Assembly: GCA_050945155.1 (NCBI GenBank)
Contig: JBMNSK010000024.1
Span: forward strand, 1 to 19,469
Source of the DNA: JBMNSK01 sp050945155
GTDB taxonomy: Bacteria > Actinomycetota > Coriobacteriia > Coriobacteriales > Eggerthellaceae
Reading direction: 5' to 3'
Length of the DNA: 19,469 bases
Shown piece by piece: positions 1-7,413 of the stretch; position 1 is the first letter of the stretch; every line of letters starts with the position of its first letter. The notes under the pieces were generated by a model. The model was not told where the DNA came from, did not search any database, and saw only the letters and a program-made list of their open reading frames with translations. The translations under genes and the position numbers were made by a program.

Positions 1-1550
1 CGCCAATTGAGCGCGTAGCGGACAAAATAAGCGGTATCTTTGTTCCTATTGTTATCGGAATTGCTCTTCTCACAGCAGTTATCTGGTGGCTTATGGGAGC
101 CGGGTTTGAAACGGCGTTTTCACATGCCATCACAGTCTTAGTTATTGCATGCCCCTGCGCGCTTGGTCTCGCAACGCCAACAGCAGTAATGGTTGGAACA
201 GGAAGAGGCGCTCGCTATGGCATCTTAATCAAATCGGGTGAGGCTCTAGAACGTGCACAAAGTCTTCAGTCTATTGTCTTCGATAAGACTGGAACTATTA
301 CAACGGGAAAACCACAAGTGACCGATGTCATAAGCGGAGATGAAAGAAATAAGAAAGATCTTCTTGCGGTAGCGCTGAGCATTGAAACGCTCTCGGAGCA
401 TCCTCTGGCAAAAGCCATCTGCAGTTATGCCAAAGATCAGGGCACTAAGCCTCAAGCACTGACCGCTTTCAAACAGGTCCCGGGCCAGGGTCTTTCCGCA
501 AATTTTGATGATAAGCCGGTATTAGCAGGTAATCTCAAGATGATGCGAGAACATTCTGTTGATATTGCGCCATATCAAAGCGATATTGATCGACTTGGAA
601 GCGAGGGAAAAACACCTATCATTTTTGCGCAAGACCAAAAAGTCTTGGGTATTCTTGGGCTTGCCGACACCGTGAAACGTGATAGCAAGTTGGCGCTTGA
701 TACCTTACGTGCTCAAGGAATAAAAACGGTAATGGTAACGGGTGATAACGCCCTTACAGCCCACGCCATACAAAACTATCTTGGCATTGACGACGTAAAA
801 TCTGATGCACTTCCTCAGGATAAGGTCTCCTACATCCGAGATCTTCATGAAAAGGGAAGCGTCGGTATGGTAGGTGATGGCATCAATGATGCCCCAGCTC
901 TTATCCAGGCAGATGTGGGTATAGCAATCGGTGCAGGTACCGATATCGCCATTGAAAGTGCCGACATTGTCTTGGTTAAAAATAGGCTTATGGATGTCGT
1001 TTCGGCCATCAATCTTTCTCATGCAACTATGAGAAATGTAAAACAAAATTTGTTCTGGGCGCTGTTTTACAATGCTCTCTGTATTCCGCTCGCCGCCGGA
1101 GTTCTTTCGGGATTTAATATCAATCTCAACCCTATGATTGCAGCCGCGGCTATGAGTCTAAGTTCAATTACCGTTGTTACCAATGCTTTGCGCCTCCGGC
1201 GATGGAAACCACAAAACGAAAGCGTAGAAGAGCTACCTTCTTCGTTTGAAACAATAGAACCTAAACCCTTAGAAAAACATCATTTTGGAAATATGCAAGA
1301 AGAAAAATCGAGTGACTCTCAAGCAAAGGAGACTATGATGGAAAAAACCTTAGTTGTAGAAGGTATGATGTGTGAACACTGCGTAGCTCATGTCACCAAG
1401 GCACTTGAAGACCTTGATGGCGTCCGCAAAGCAGACGTAAGCCTTGATAAGGCCTGTGCTCGTGTTGAACTTGACCACGATGTTTCGGCTGAAACCCTAA
1501 CCAAGGCCGTTGTTGACGCAGGTTATGAGGTAAAGTCCATCACTGAGTAA
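1..1550 (+). CDS. copA: Cu(I)-translocating P1B-type ATPase with C-terminal HMA domain, 5' partial
   Basis: This is the C-terminal part of a copper-exporting P-type ATPase, an inner-membrane pump that expels Cu+ at the cost of ATP. The reading frame is already open at the window edge (frame of nt 3), so the real start lies upstream. Visible motifs in order are the CPC ion-binding triad (nt 150-158), the DKTGT phosphorylation site (Asp at nt 282), the SEHP nucleotide-binding motif, the GDGINDAP hinge (from nt 873), then the YN and MxxSS signatures of the last two membrane helices, which mark Cu(I) specificity. After a hydrophilic linker of about 40 residues the protein ends in a 70-residue heavy-metal-associated domain with a GMMCEHC metal site. 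CopA usually carries such domains at the N-terminus; that end is outside the window. The start of dinB lies 21 nt downstream. Confidence 0.95.
   Translation, partial: PIERVADKISGIFVPIVIGIALLTAVIWWLMGAGFETAFSHAITVLVIACPCALGLATPTAVMVGTGRGARYGILIKSGEALERAQSLQSIVFDKTGTITTGKPQVTDVISGDERNKKDLLAVALSIETLSEHPLAKAICSYAKDQGTKPQALTAFKQVPGQGLSANFDDKPVLAGNLKMMREHSVDIAPYQSDIDRLGSEGKTPIIFAQDQKVLGILGLADTVKRDSKLALDTLRAQGIKTVMVTGDNALTAHAIQNYLGIDDVKSDALPQDKVSYIRDLHEKGSVGMVGDGINDAPALIQADVGIAIGAGTDIAIESADIVLVKNRLMDVVSAINLSHATMRNVKQNLFWALFYNALCIPLAAGVLSGFNINLNPMIAAAAMSLSSITVVTNALRLRRWKPQNESVEELPSSFETIEPKPLEKHHFGNMQEEKSSDSQAKETMMEKTLVVEGMMCEHCVAHVTKALEDLDGVRKADVSLDKACARVELDHDVSAETLTKAVVDAGYEVKSITE
1325..1331 (+). 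promoter_or_regulatory. Strong internal Shine-Dalgarno inside copA
   Basis: AAAGGAG lies in the linker codons just before the C-terminal metal-binding domain and is ideally spaced (6 nt) from ATG 1338. It is a better match than the binding sites of several annotated genes here, for example dinB or rluD. Confidence 0.45.
1338..1550 (+). CDS. Possible internally initiated CopZ-like copper chaperone (in frame within copA)
   Basis: Inside copA, two consecutive in-frame ATG codons (nt 1335 and 1338) follow an AAAGGAG Shine-Dalgarno sequence at nt 1325-1331, 3 and 6 nt away. Starting at nt 1338 gives a 70-residue protein that is exactly one heavy-metal-associated domain, beginning MEKTLVVEG with the Cu(I) site GMMCEHC and ending at the copA stop. 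Size and content match free CopZ chaperones, which are about 70 residues and hand Cu+ to CopA. That internal translation occurs is inference from position and spacing. The alternative is that AAGGAG merely encodes Lys-Glu in the linker by chance. Confidence 0.4.
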   Translation: MEKTLVVEGMMCEHCVAHVTKALEDLDGVRKADVSLDKACARVELDHDVSAETLTKAVVDAGYEVKSITE

Positions 1551-1571
1551 AGCCATAAGGATCTTTCGTTC

Positions 1572-2870
1572 ATGGAAGAGAACTCTCAGGAAAAGACAGA
1601 AGATACTCGTTCTCATGAAGGCATCTGGGAAGGCAAAGCGATACTGCTTGTCGACCTTGATGCCTTCTTTGCCTCAGTTGAACAACTCGACCATCCTGCA
1701 TGGCGAGGAAAACCGGTAATAGTTGGTGGTGACCCCGATAAAAGGGGAGTAGTTTCTACTGCTTCATACGAGGCACGAAAGTACGGAGTCCACAGCGCAA
1801 TGCCGTCTTCGATTGCTCGAAGGCTTTGCCCGAATGCTCTATGGACTCCTGGACATTTTGCGCGGTACCGTGAACTATCAGACCAAGTTATGGATATTCT
1901 CAGCCGCGAAACACCATTTCTCGACCAGGTAAGCATTGACGAAGCTTTTCTCGATGTTACCCCTACGCGCATTAATCACGAAAATCCTGTCTTAATAGCA
2001 CAACGCATTCAGACTGAGGTAAGCAAGCTCGGTATAACCTGCTCCATTGGAGTTGCTACCTCAAAATCAATTGCAAAGATTGCGTCCGATTTAGATAAAC
2101 CGAATGGCCTTGTTGTTGTCTATCCTGGTACAGAAAGAGCGTTTTTGGACCCGCTTCCGGTGCGTTCACTTTCTGGAATCGGTAAAGCCAGTGAAGAGAA
2201 GCTGAAAGCACATGGCATTTTGACCCTCAAGGATTTATCACAGACAAGCGAAGACTTTATCTATAAGCTTCTCGGCAAAAATGGGCTTGTTATGCGAAGG
2301 CGCGCACAGGGCCTCGGGGATAGTGACGTTACCCCTGACGATGAGGTGAAATCTGTCTCTTGTGAAACTTCATTTGCTCAGGATTTGTATAAGGAAGAAG
2401 ATGTTAGAGCAGCGCTTGAGACCATGGCAGCCAAAGTTGGGCGCAGGTTGCGGAAGAAAGGCCTCAAAGGGCAGGTGCTTACTCTCAAGATTCGTTTTAA
2501 AGATCGCAGCATTCATACCGTGCAGAAGAAACTCTATGAAGCAAGTGATGATGAGATTGCTTTTATACCGATACTTAAAAACCTACTTCGCGAGGTCTGG
2601 CATCCAGGTACTCCCATCAGGCTTATTGGCGTAGCTGTATCTGATTTCGGGATTGAGACCGGACACCAGGGGACTCTTTTTGCGCAAGAAGACGTAGACG
2701 AGAACTATAAGCCGGCAATCGAAGACGGCAAAAAGCGCAAAGACCTCTTAAGCGCAACCGACAGAGTGAAAAATAAATTTGGTGAGGACGCTTTAGTTTT
2801 TGGGCGAGAACTGCGTATGAAAGACAATTCAACGGGGTCATCTGCAAAGAATCCAGCAGACTACAAGTAG
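1572..2870 (+). CDS. dinB: DNA polymerase IV (Y-family translesion polymerase)
   Basis: A Y-family error-prone DNA polymerase for bypass of template lesions. The palm domain starts at residue 22 with a VDLDAFFASVE motif (metal-binding Asp28). The catalytic SIDEAFLD motif follows with Asp123 and Glu124, then GVATSKSIAKIASD, a helix-hairpin-helix (LSGIGKASEEKL) in the thumb, and the little-finger domain. A QGTLF pentapeptide at residues 366-370 fits the QxxLF sliding-clamp binding consensus. At 432 residues it is somewhat longer than typical DinB (350-400); the excess is a charged C-terminal tail of about 55 residues after the clamp motif. The ATG is preceded by AAGGA (nt 1557-1561), 10 nt upstream. 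It follows copA by 21 nt, so the two are probably co-transcribed. Confidence 0.96.
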   Translation: MEENSQEKTEDTRSHEGIWEGKAILLVDLDAFFASVEQLDHPAWRGKPVIVGGDPDKRGVVSTASYEARKYGVHSAMPSSIARRLCPNALWTPGHFARYRELSDQVMDILSRETPFLDQVSIDEAFLDVTPTRINHENPVLIAQRIQTEVSKLGITCSIGVATSKSIAKIASDLDKPNGLVVVYPGTERAFLDPLPVRSLSGIGKASEEKLKAHGILTLKDLSQTSEDFIYKLLGKNGLVMRRRAQGLGDSDVTPDDEVKSVSCETSFAQDLYKEEDVRAALETMAAKVGRRLRKKGLKGQVLTLKIRFKDRSIHTVQKKLYEASDDEIAFIPILKNLLREVWHPGTPIRLIGVAVSDFGIETGHQGTLFAQEDVDENYKPAIEDGKKRKDLLSATDRVKNKFGEDALVFGRELRMKDNSTGSSAKNPADYK

Positions 2871-2968
2871 CACGCACCCAGACTCTTCCAAAGCTTCAGC
2901 TCTAAAGAAAACAATTCCTCGAAAAGAAACAATAAAACAGTGCTTCTAAAAAAATCAGGTAGCTTACT
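2871..2968 (+). other. Convergent intergenic gap between dinB and degV
   Basis: About 100 A-rich bases separate the stop codons of the converging genes. I see no hairpin with a U-tract strong enough to call a terminator on either strand. Confidence 0.5.
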
Positions 2969-3838
2969 TTAGCGCTTTTTTGCAAAGAAAAAGAATGCTA
3001 CGGTACCAGGACCAGCATGTGCGCCAATAACCGGGTCTAGCTGACTGATAATGGGTTCTTTGATTTGAGCGCGCTTGACGACCTCGTCTGCAACGTAACG
3101 AGCATCGTCGAGACAGTCTCCATGCACAAGAAAAGTTTCAAAGGTATAGGGCTCAACGGCGTACTTCAAAAAGTTTTCAACCAGCATGTCAAGAGACTTT
3201 TTGCGGCCACGTACCTTCTCAATGGGAATGAGCCTGCCCTCGTCGTCAACATGAAGCACGGGTTTTACTTTCAGAAGCGTCCCCGCAAAGGCTGCAGATT
3301 TTTTCACACGTCCGCCGCGTAAGAGAAACATAAGGTCATCGACGGTGAACCAATGCCCAACCTTAAGTTTATTGTCCTCAACCCAGTCTCGGACCTCTTC
3401 AATTGACTTTCCCTCATTCGCGTGTAAAACAGCGTAGTAGATCAAAAGCCCAATGCCAGCAGAGGCGGCAAGGGTGTCAACATAGTAGATTTTTTGATTC
3501 GGATATGATTCCCGAAGTCGGTCAAGAATCATACTGATAGCTGCGAAGGTACCTGACATCGCACTAGAAAATCCGATGTACAAGAGGTCTGAGCCGGCAT
3601 CCAAAATTTCTTTAAATTCTTCTTCAGTAGAAAGAATATTAGGAAGTGATGTCGTAATGACCTTTCCTTCGCGCATCATGTCATAGAACGGAGCAAGGTC
3701 TGCTGCTGAATCTTTTAAATAACTTTGGTGCTCAACCCCATCGACATAAAAGTTCAACGGAATGATATGTAAACCAAGTTCTTTGACTAAAGAGAAAGGA
3801 AGATTACAAGAGGTATCTGCAACTATTTCGAAATTCAT
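2969..3838 (-). CDS. DegV family fatty-acid-binding protein (FakB-like)
   Basis: DegV/FakB proteins bind a long-chain fatty acid and present it to the kinase FakA for phosphorylation and entry into phospholipid synthesis. The 289-residue product has the usual DegV length and begins with the family's hallmark N-terminus, IVADTSCNLP, followed by a conserved TTSLPN segment, GFSSAMSGTF, a VDTLAASAGIG segment and an LMFLLRGGRVKKS segment in the second domain, ending HAGPGTVAFFF. I chose the ATG at nt 3836-3838 because GAGGA stands just upstream and the DegV fold begins there. The frame stays open further upstream to nt 4327, but that part is antisense to ileS. No FakA-type kinase is visible in the window, and the fatty-acid preference cannot be read from sequence. 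Confidence 0.93.
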   Translation of the reverse strand: MNFEIVADTSCNLPFSLVKELGLHIIPLNFYVDGVEHQSYLKDSAADLAPFYDMMREGKVITTSLPNILSTEEEFKEILDAGSDLLYIGFSSAMSGTFAAISMILDRLRESYPNQKIYYVDTLAASAGIGLLIYYAVLHANEGKSIEEVRDWVEDNKLKVGHWFTVDDLMFLLRGGRVKKSAAFAGTLLKVKPVLHVDDEGRLIPIEKVRGRKKSLDMLVENFLKYAVEPYTFETFLVHGDCLDDARYVADEVVKRAQIKEPIISQLDPVIGAHAGPGTVAFFFFAKKR

Positions 3839-3881
3839 TAATCCTCTTCTAAAATAAGAACCCGTCATTGGAAGCTGCACA

Positions 3882-3890
3882 AGTATAGCA
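3882..3890 (-). promoter_or_regulatory. Extended -10 promoter candidate for degV
   Basis: On the minus strand the sequence TGCTATACT is an extended -10 element (TGn followed by TATACT), about 45 nt before the degV start, giving a leader of roughly 35-40 nt. No good -35 box is present, which is acceptable for extended -10 promoters. A second copy of GTATAGCAA occurs at 3975-3983. Confidence 0.4.
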
Positions 3891-3949
3891 AATTGAATAC
3901 CGGTTTTCTGAAAAATGAATGCATGATGGAGGGGCATCAATTTATCATC

Positions 3950-3955
3950 TATACT
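3950..3955 (+). promoter_or_regulatory. Possible -10 box for the ileS operon
   Basis: TATACT lies 58 nt before the ileS start, which would give a leader of about 50 nt. The -35 region is poor. The gap between degV and ileS (174 nt) shows no T-box antiterminator motif, although ileS in related Gram-positive bacteria is often T-box controlled. Confidence 0.3.
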
Positions 3956-4012
3956 ATGTTGGCTTGAACAGTATGTATAGCAATTACGCAGGAAGAAAGG
4001 GTACGGCAGGCT

Positions 4013-6856
4013 GTGGCAAATACCTATAAAGAAACGATGAATCTGCCCAAGACGGACTTCGCTATGCGGGCGAATCTTCCCGTCAACGAACCCAAAAGGT
4101 TGGAAAAGTGGGAGCAAGAACACATTTACGAGCGCGTTCTCGAGAAGAATAAAGACGGAGAACCTTTTGTTTTGCACGACGGTCCTCCGTATGCGAACGG
4201 ACCTATTCATATTGGACATGCTTTCAACAAAACCCTCAAAGACTTTGTAAATAAAAGCCATGCGCAGCGTGGTTTTTATACGCCGTATATCCCCGGCTGG
4301 GACTGCCATGGCCAGCCCATCGAGCACATGGTGGAAGAAAAGCTTGGCCCTAAAAAAATGAAGGAAATTGACCAGCCAACTTTAAGAAGGCTCTGTCGCG
4401 AATGGGCAGAGAAGTATGTTGATATCCAGCGCGAAGGGTTTAAGCGTCTTGGTGTCAACGGAGACTGGGATCATCCCTATCTCACTTTTGTGCCCAACTA
4501 TGAAGCTGGAAATGTTGAAATTTTCAAGAAGATGTACCTTGATGGGTCAATCTACCGTGGCCGTAAGCCTATTCATTGGTGTCGTCACTGCCATACTGCG
4601 CTTGCAGAAGCAGAAATTGAATACAGCGATGAAGTTTCTCCATCCATCTACGTGAACTTTAAGCTGATTGATATTCCTTCCGTATTTTCTCAGGCAGGCG
4701 TCTCTCATGATGCATATGTTCTTATTTGGACGACCACGCCATGGACCCTTCCTGCTAACACTGCTGTCTCTTTAGCACCAAAGGCTGAATATGTCATGGT
4801 ACATGCTGACGGCAAATACATGATAATGGCGCGCGAGCTCGTAGAATCAGTAGCAGAGATTGCGCACTGGGATTCTTATGAGCTTGTGAAAAAAGATGGC
4901 GAGGTAGTTTCAGTCCTCGGATCTGACCTTGCTGGAACCCAGTATGTTTGCCCTATAAGACAAGATATTGTCGGACGTTTTATTTACGGTAATCACGTAA
5001 CGCTTGATACCGGTACTGGTTGTGTCCATACCGCTCCTGGTCATGGTCAAGATGACTATGTTGTCAGTATGAAATTTGATATCCCCATGATAATGCCCGT
5101 CAATGGCGACGGTGTCTTTACTGAAGAAGCAGGCCAGTTTGCAGGCATGGATATCGATGATGCTACTGAACCCATCATTAATTGGCTTAAGAGTGAAGGC
5201 GTCTTGGTTGCTTCCGAAAAGATTACCCACAGCTATCCGCACTGTTGGCGTTGCCATGAACCGGTTATCTTCCGTGCGACCAGCCAGTGGTTTGTTTCTA
5301 TGGACGATACCAATTTAAGGGAAAATGCGCTCCATGCTATTGACCATGAGGTGAAGTGGATTCCAGATTGGGCCAAAAATCGTATTGGTTCTATGGTGGC
5401 TGACCGCCCTGACTGGTGTATCTCTCGCCAGCGTTCTTGGGGTGTTCCGATTCCTGTCTTCATCTGTCCTCAATGCGGAAATACTGTTGCAACAGAAGAG
5501 ACTTTTGATGCCGTTATCAAGCTTTTCTATGAAGAGGGTGCTGATGCTTGGTTTACCAAGAAACCAAGCGAATACCTTCCTAAAGGTACGCACTGTGAAC
5601 ACTGCGGGTGCACCGAGCTTGAACCCGAGAAGGATATTCTTGATGTTTGGTGGGAGAGTGGTGTTAGCCACACCAGTGTTTTAATGCACCGCAAAGATGA
5701 AGTAAACGGGTTTCCCGCAGATATGTACCTTGAAGGTTCTGACCAGCACCGCGGCTGGTTCCAATCCTCTCTTTTGACGAGTGTTGGGGCGTATGGTAAG
5801 CCACCGTATCGCTCAGTTATGCACTGCGGTTTCACTGTCGATGGTGAAGGCAGAAAGATGTCAAAGTCGCTTGGTAATGGCATCGATCCCGCTGATGTTA
5901 TGAAAACAAGCGGTGCTGATGTCTTGCGTCTTTGGGTTTCAAGCGTCGACTACTCACAGGATGTAAGCATTTCTGACGAGATTCTTCAGAGAACGTCAGA
6001 GGCATACCGAAGGATTCGCAATACCTTCCGTTTCCTCTTGGGTAACTTGAGCGACTTTAATCCAGATACTGATGCAGTTCGGTCTTGGGATGACTTAGAA
6101 CCAGTTGACCAGTGGATGCTTATTAAGCTCGACAAGCTTCTCAAGGAAGTCGAAGATGCCTACGATGCGTATAAGTTCCACTATGTCTACCGTGCTGTCT
6201 ATGACTTTATTGTCAATGACCTCTCTGCCGTCTATATGGACGTTTGCAAAGATCGTCTGTATTCTGAAGCACCCAATTCAAGAAAACGCAGAAGTGCTCA
6301 GACAATAATTTTTGATGCACTTGAAGTACTGGTTCGCATCCTTAGCCCTATTCTGTCCTTTACGACTGATGAAGTATGGGAGCACTACCCTCAGGGGCTT
6401 CAAAGCCCTGATAGGCCATCTAATGTACAGCTTGCCGGTTGGCCATCGCGCGATGCATTCTTACCCGCAATACCGAACGATTGCAGTGAAGACCTCTTCA
6501 ATCGTTTTGAAGCAGCTCTTGAAGTCCGTGAGCTTGTTACTAAGGCACTTGAAGATGCCCGTAATGAAAAGGAAATCAATAAGAGTCAGGAAGCCCGCAT
6601 TGAGGCCGTTCTAACTGATGAACTCTACGATAAGATTAAAGACTTTGATACCTCTGTTTTCGAAGAGCTCTTCATCGTTTCAGCTGTTTCGTTTGAACGC
6701 GGATCAGATGTATCGGTACGCGTACTTCCTGCAGAAGGGGAGAAGTGTCCCCGTTGTTGGAACTACCGGGAACTTGGAACGAATGCAAATCATCCACATG
6801 TTTGCGGTCGTTGTGGTCAGGTTCTTGACGAGATAGGGTATAAGGAAGCCGAGTAG
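4013..6856 (+). CDS. ileS: Isoleucyl-tRNA synthetase
   Basis: A class I aminoacyl-tRNA synthetase that charges tRNA-Ile in the cytoplasm. The HIGH motif is at residues 66-69 (GPIHIGHAF) and KMSKS at 615-619. The WTTTPWTLPANTA stretch belongs to the editing domain that clears Val-tRNA-Ile. The C-terminus has a zinc-binding knuckle with CPRC at 912-915 and CGRC at 931-934, typical of the bacterial (mupirocin-sensitive) ileS1 class. A CPQC/CEHC pair lies in the middle of the protein. Length (947) is normal. The GTG start at 4013 is chosen because MANTYKETMNLPKTDFAMR aligns with the conserved beginning of the family; AAGAAAGG lies 12 nt upstream. It leads an operon with lspA and the pseudouridine synthase gene. 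Confidence 0.97.
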   Translation: MANTYKETMNLPKTDFAMRANLPVNEPKRLEKWEQEHIYERVLEKNKDGEPFVLHDGPPYANGPIHIGHAFNKTLKDFVNKSHAQRGFYTPYIPGWDCHGQPIEHMVEEKLGPKKMKEIDQPTLRRLCREWAEKYVDIQREGFKRLGVNGDWDHPYLTFVPNYEAGNVEIFKKMYLDGSIYRGRKPIHWCRHCHTALAEAEIEYSDEVSPSIYVNFKLIDIPSVFSQAGVSHDAYVLIWTTTPWTLPANTAVSLAPKAEYVMVHADGKYMIMARELVESVAEIAHWDSYELVKKDGEVVSVLGSDLAGTQYVCPIRQDIVGRFIYGNHVTLDTGTGCVHTAPGHGQDDYVVSMKFDIPMIMPVNGDGVFTEEAGQFAGMDIDDATEPIINWLKSEGVLVASEKITHSYPHCWRCHEPVIFRATSQWFVSMDDTNLRENALHAIDHEVKWIPDWAKNRIGSMVADRPDWCISRQRSWGVPIPVFICPQCGNTVATEETFDAVIKLFYEEGADAWFTKKPSEYLPKGTHCEHCGCTELEPEKDILDVWWESGVSHTSVLMHRKDEVNGFPADMYLEGSDQHRGWFQSSLLTSVGAYGKPPYRSVMHCGFTVDGEGRKMSKSLGNGIDPADVMKTSGADVLRLWVSSVDYSQDVSISDEILQRTSEAYRRIRNTFRFLLGNLSDFNPDTDAVRSWDDLEPVDQWMLIKLDKLLKEVEDAYDAYKFHYVYRAVYDFIVNDLSAVYMDVCKDRLYSEAPNSRKRRSAQTIIFDALEVLVRILSPILSFTTDEVWEHYPQGLQSPDRPSNVQLAGWPSRDAFLPAIPNDCSEDLFNRFEAALEVRELVTKALEDARNEKEINKSQEARIEAVLTDELYDKIKDFDTSVFEELFIVSAVSFERGSDVSVRVLPAEGEKCPRCWNYRELGTNANHPHVCGRCGQVLDEIGYKEAE

Positions 6857-6858
6857 AG

Positions 6859-6882
6859 GTACTTCGGTACGTTTTAATTTTT
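6859..6882 (+). terminator. UUCG-capped mini-hairpin with T-rich tail between ileS and lspA
   Basis: GTAC-TTCG-GTAC forms a 4-bp stem closed by a C(UUCG)G tetraloop, followed by GTTTTAATTTTT. The stem is short for an intrinsic terminator, so it is more likely partial attenuation or a 3'-end stabiliser of the ileS segment than a full stop. Confidence 0.3.
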
Positions 6883-6895
6883 GATGGAGCAGACG

Positions 6896-7408
6896 ATGGC
6901 GAATGAGGAAGATGCTCGCAAGGATTTGCACGGGCGTTATGAAACTTCTTTGTTCGTCATCGTCTTTGGTGTTCTCTTCATTCTTGATTTTCTCAGCAAA
7001 AATGCCTTAGCAGGTGCAAGACCAGGAACAGTAATTTCAACGGCCTTTGACCCAGTTTTCAAAATTCATGTTTCCTTTAATACCGGAGGAGCCTGGGGTG
7101 TTTTTCCTAACTCCGCTGTGATTCTTGGAATTTTGGCGGTCGTCATCTGCGTCGTCGTTCTCGTATTTTTTGCCGTGCAAAGAAAGTCACTCTCTACCCT
7201 TGAAACTGTAGGTCTTGCTCTTATCTTTGCCGGCGGAATTGGCAATGCACTTGATCGGCTGATAAGCGGAGCAGTCCTTGACTTTATCGACCTCAGCTTT
7301 ATGAACTTTCCTATCTTCAATGTCGCCGATATCGGTGTCACCTGTGGTGTCGTCATATTTTTCCTTGGGATTATCCTGCGATTGAAGTCTGAGCGGAAAG
7401 GCGCATAA
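6896..7408 (+). CDS. lspA: Lipoprotein signal peptidase (signal peptidase II)
   Basis: An integral-membrane aspartyl protease that removes the signal peptide of lipid-modified prolipoproteins. The 170-residue product has four predicted membrane segments and the family motifs FNTGGAWG, GGIGNALDRL and FPIFNVADIG; the catalytic aspartates are Asp120 and Asp145. I chose the ATG at 6896 because GGAG (6886-6889) sits 6 nt upstream. In-frame TTG 6881 and ATG 6884 upstream lack a binding site. The short cytoplasmic N-terminus before the first helix is charged. It lies between ileS and an rluD-type gene, a very common bacterial arrangement, and ends 5 nt before the latter. Confidence 0.95.
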   Translation: MANEEDARKDLHGRYETSLFVIVFGVLFILDFLSKNALAGARPGTVISTAFDPVFKIHVSFNTGGAWGVFPNSAVILGILAVVICVVVLVFFAVQRKSLSTLETVGLALIFAGGIGNALDRLISGAVLDFIDLSFMNFPIFNVADIGVTCGVVIFFLGIILRLKSERKGA

Positions 7409-7413
7409 ATCGC

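Noticed and set aside
2623..2877. Minus-strand frame over the 3' end of dinB
   Set aside because: Arg/Leu/Cys-rich shadow of the dinB coding strand with no recognisable domain or binding site.
3839..4012. T-box riboswitch for ileS
   Set aside because: The gap is short and has no T-box core sequence or terminator/antiterminator pair.
3839..4327. Upstream extension of the degV frame (would give a 452-residue protein)
   Set aside because: It is antisense to ileS, has no DegV-like content, and the ATG at 3838 has a proper GAGGA site and family N-terminus.
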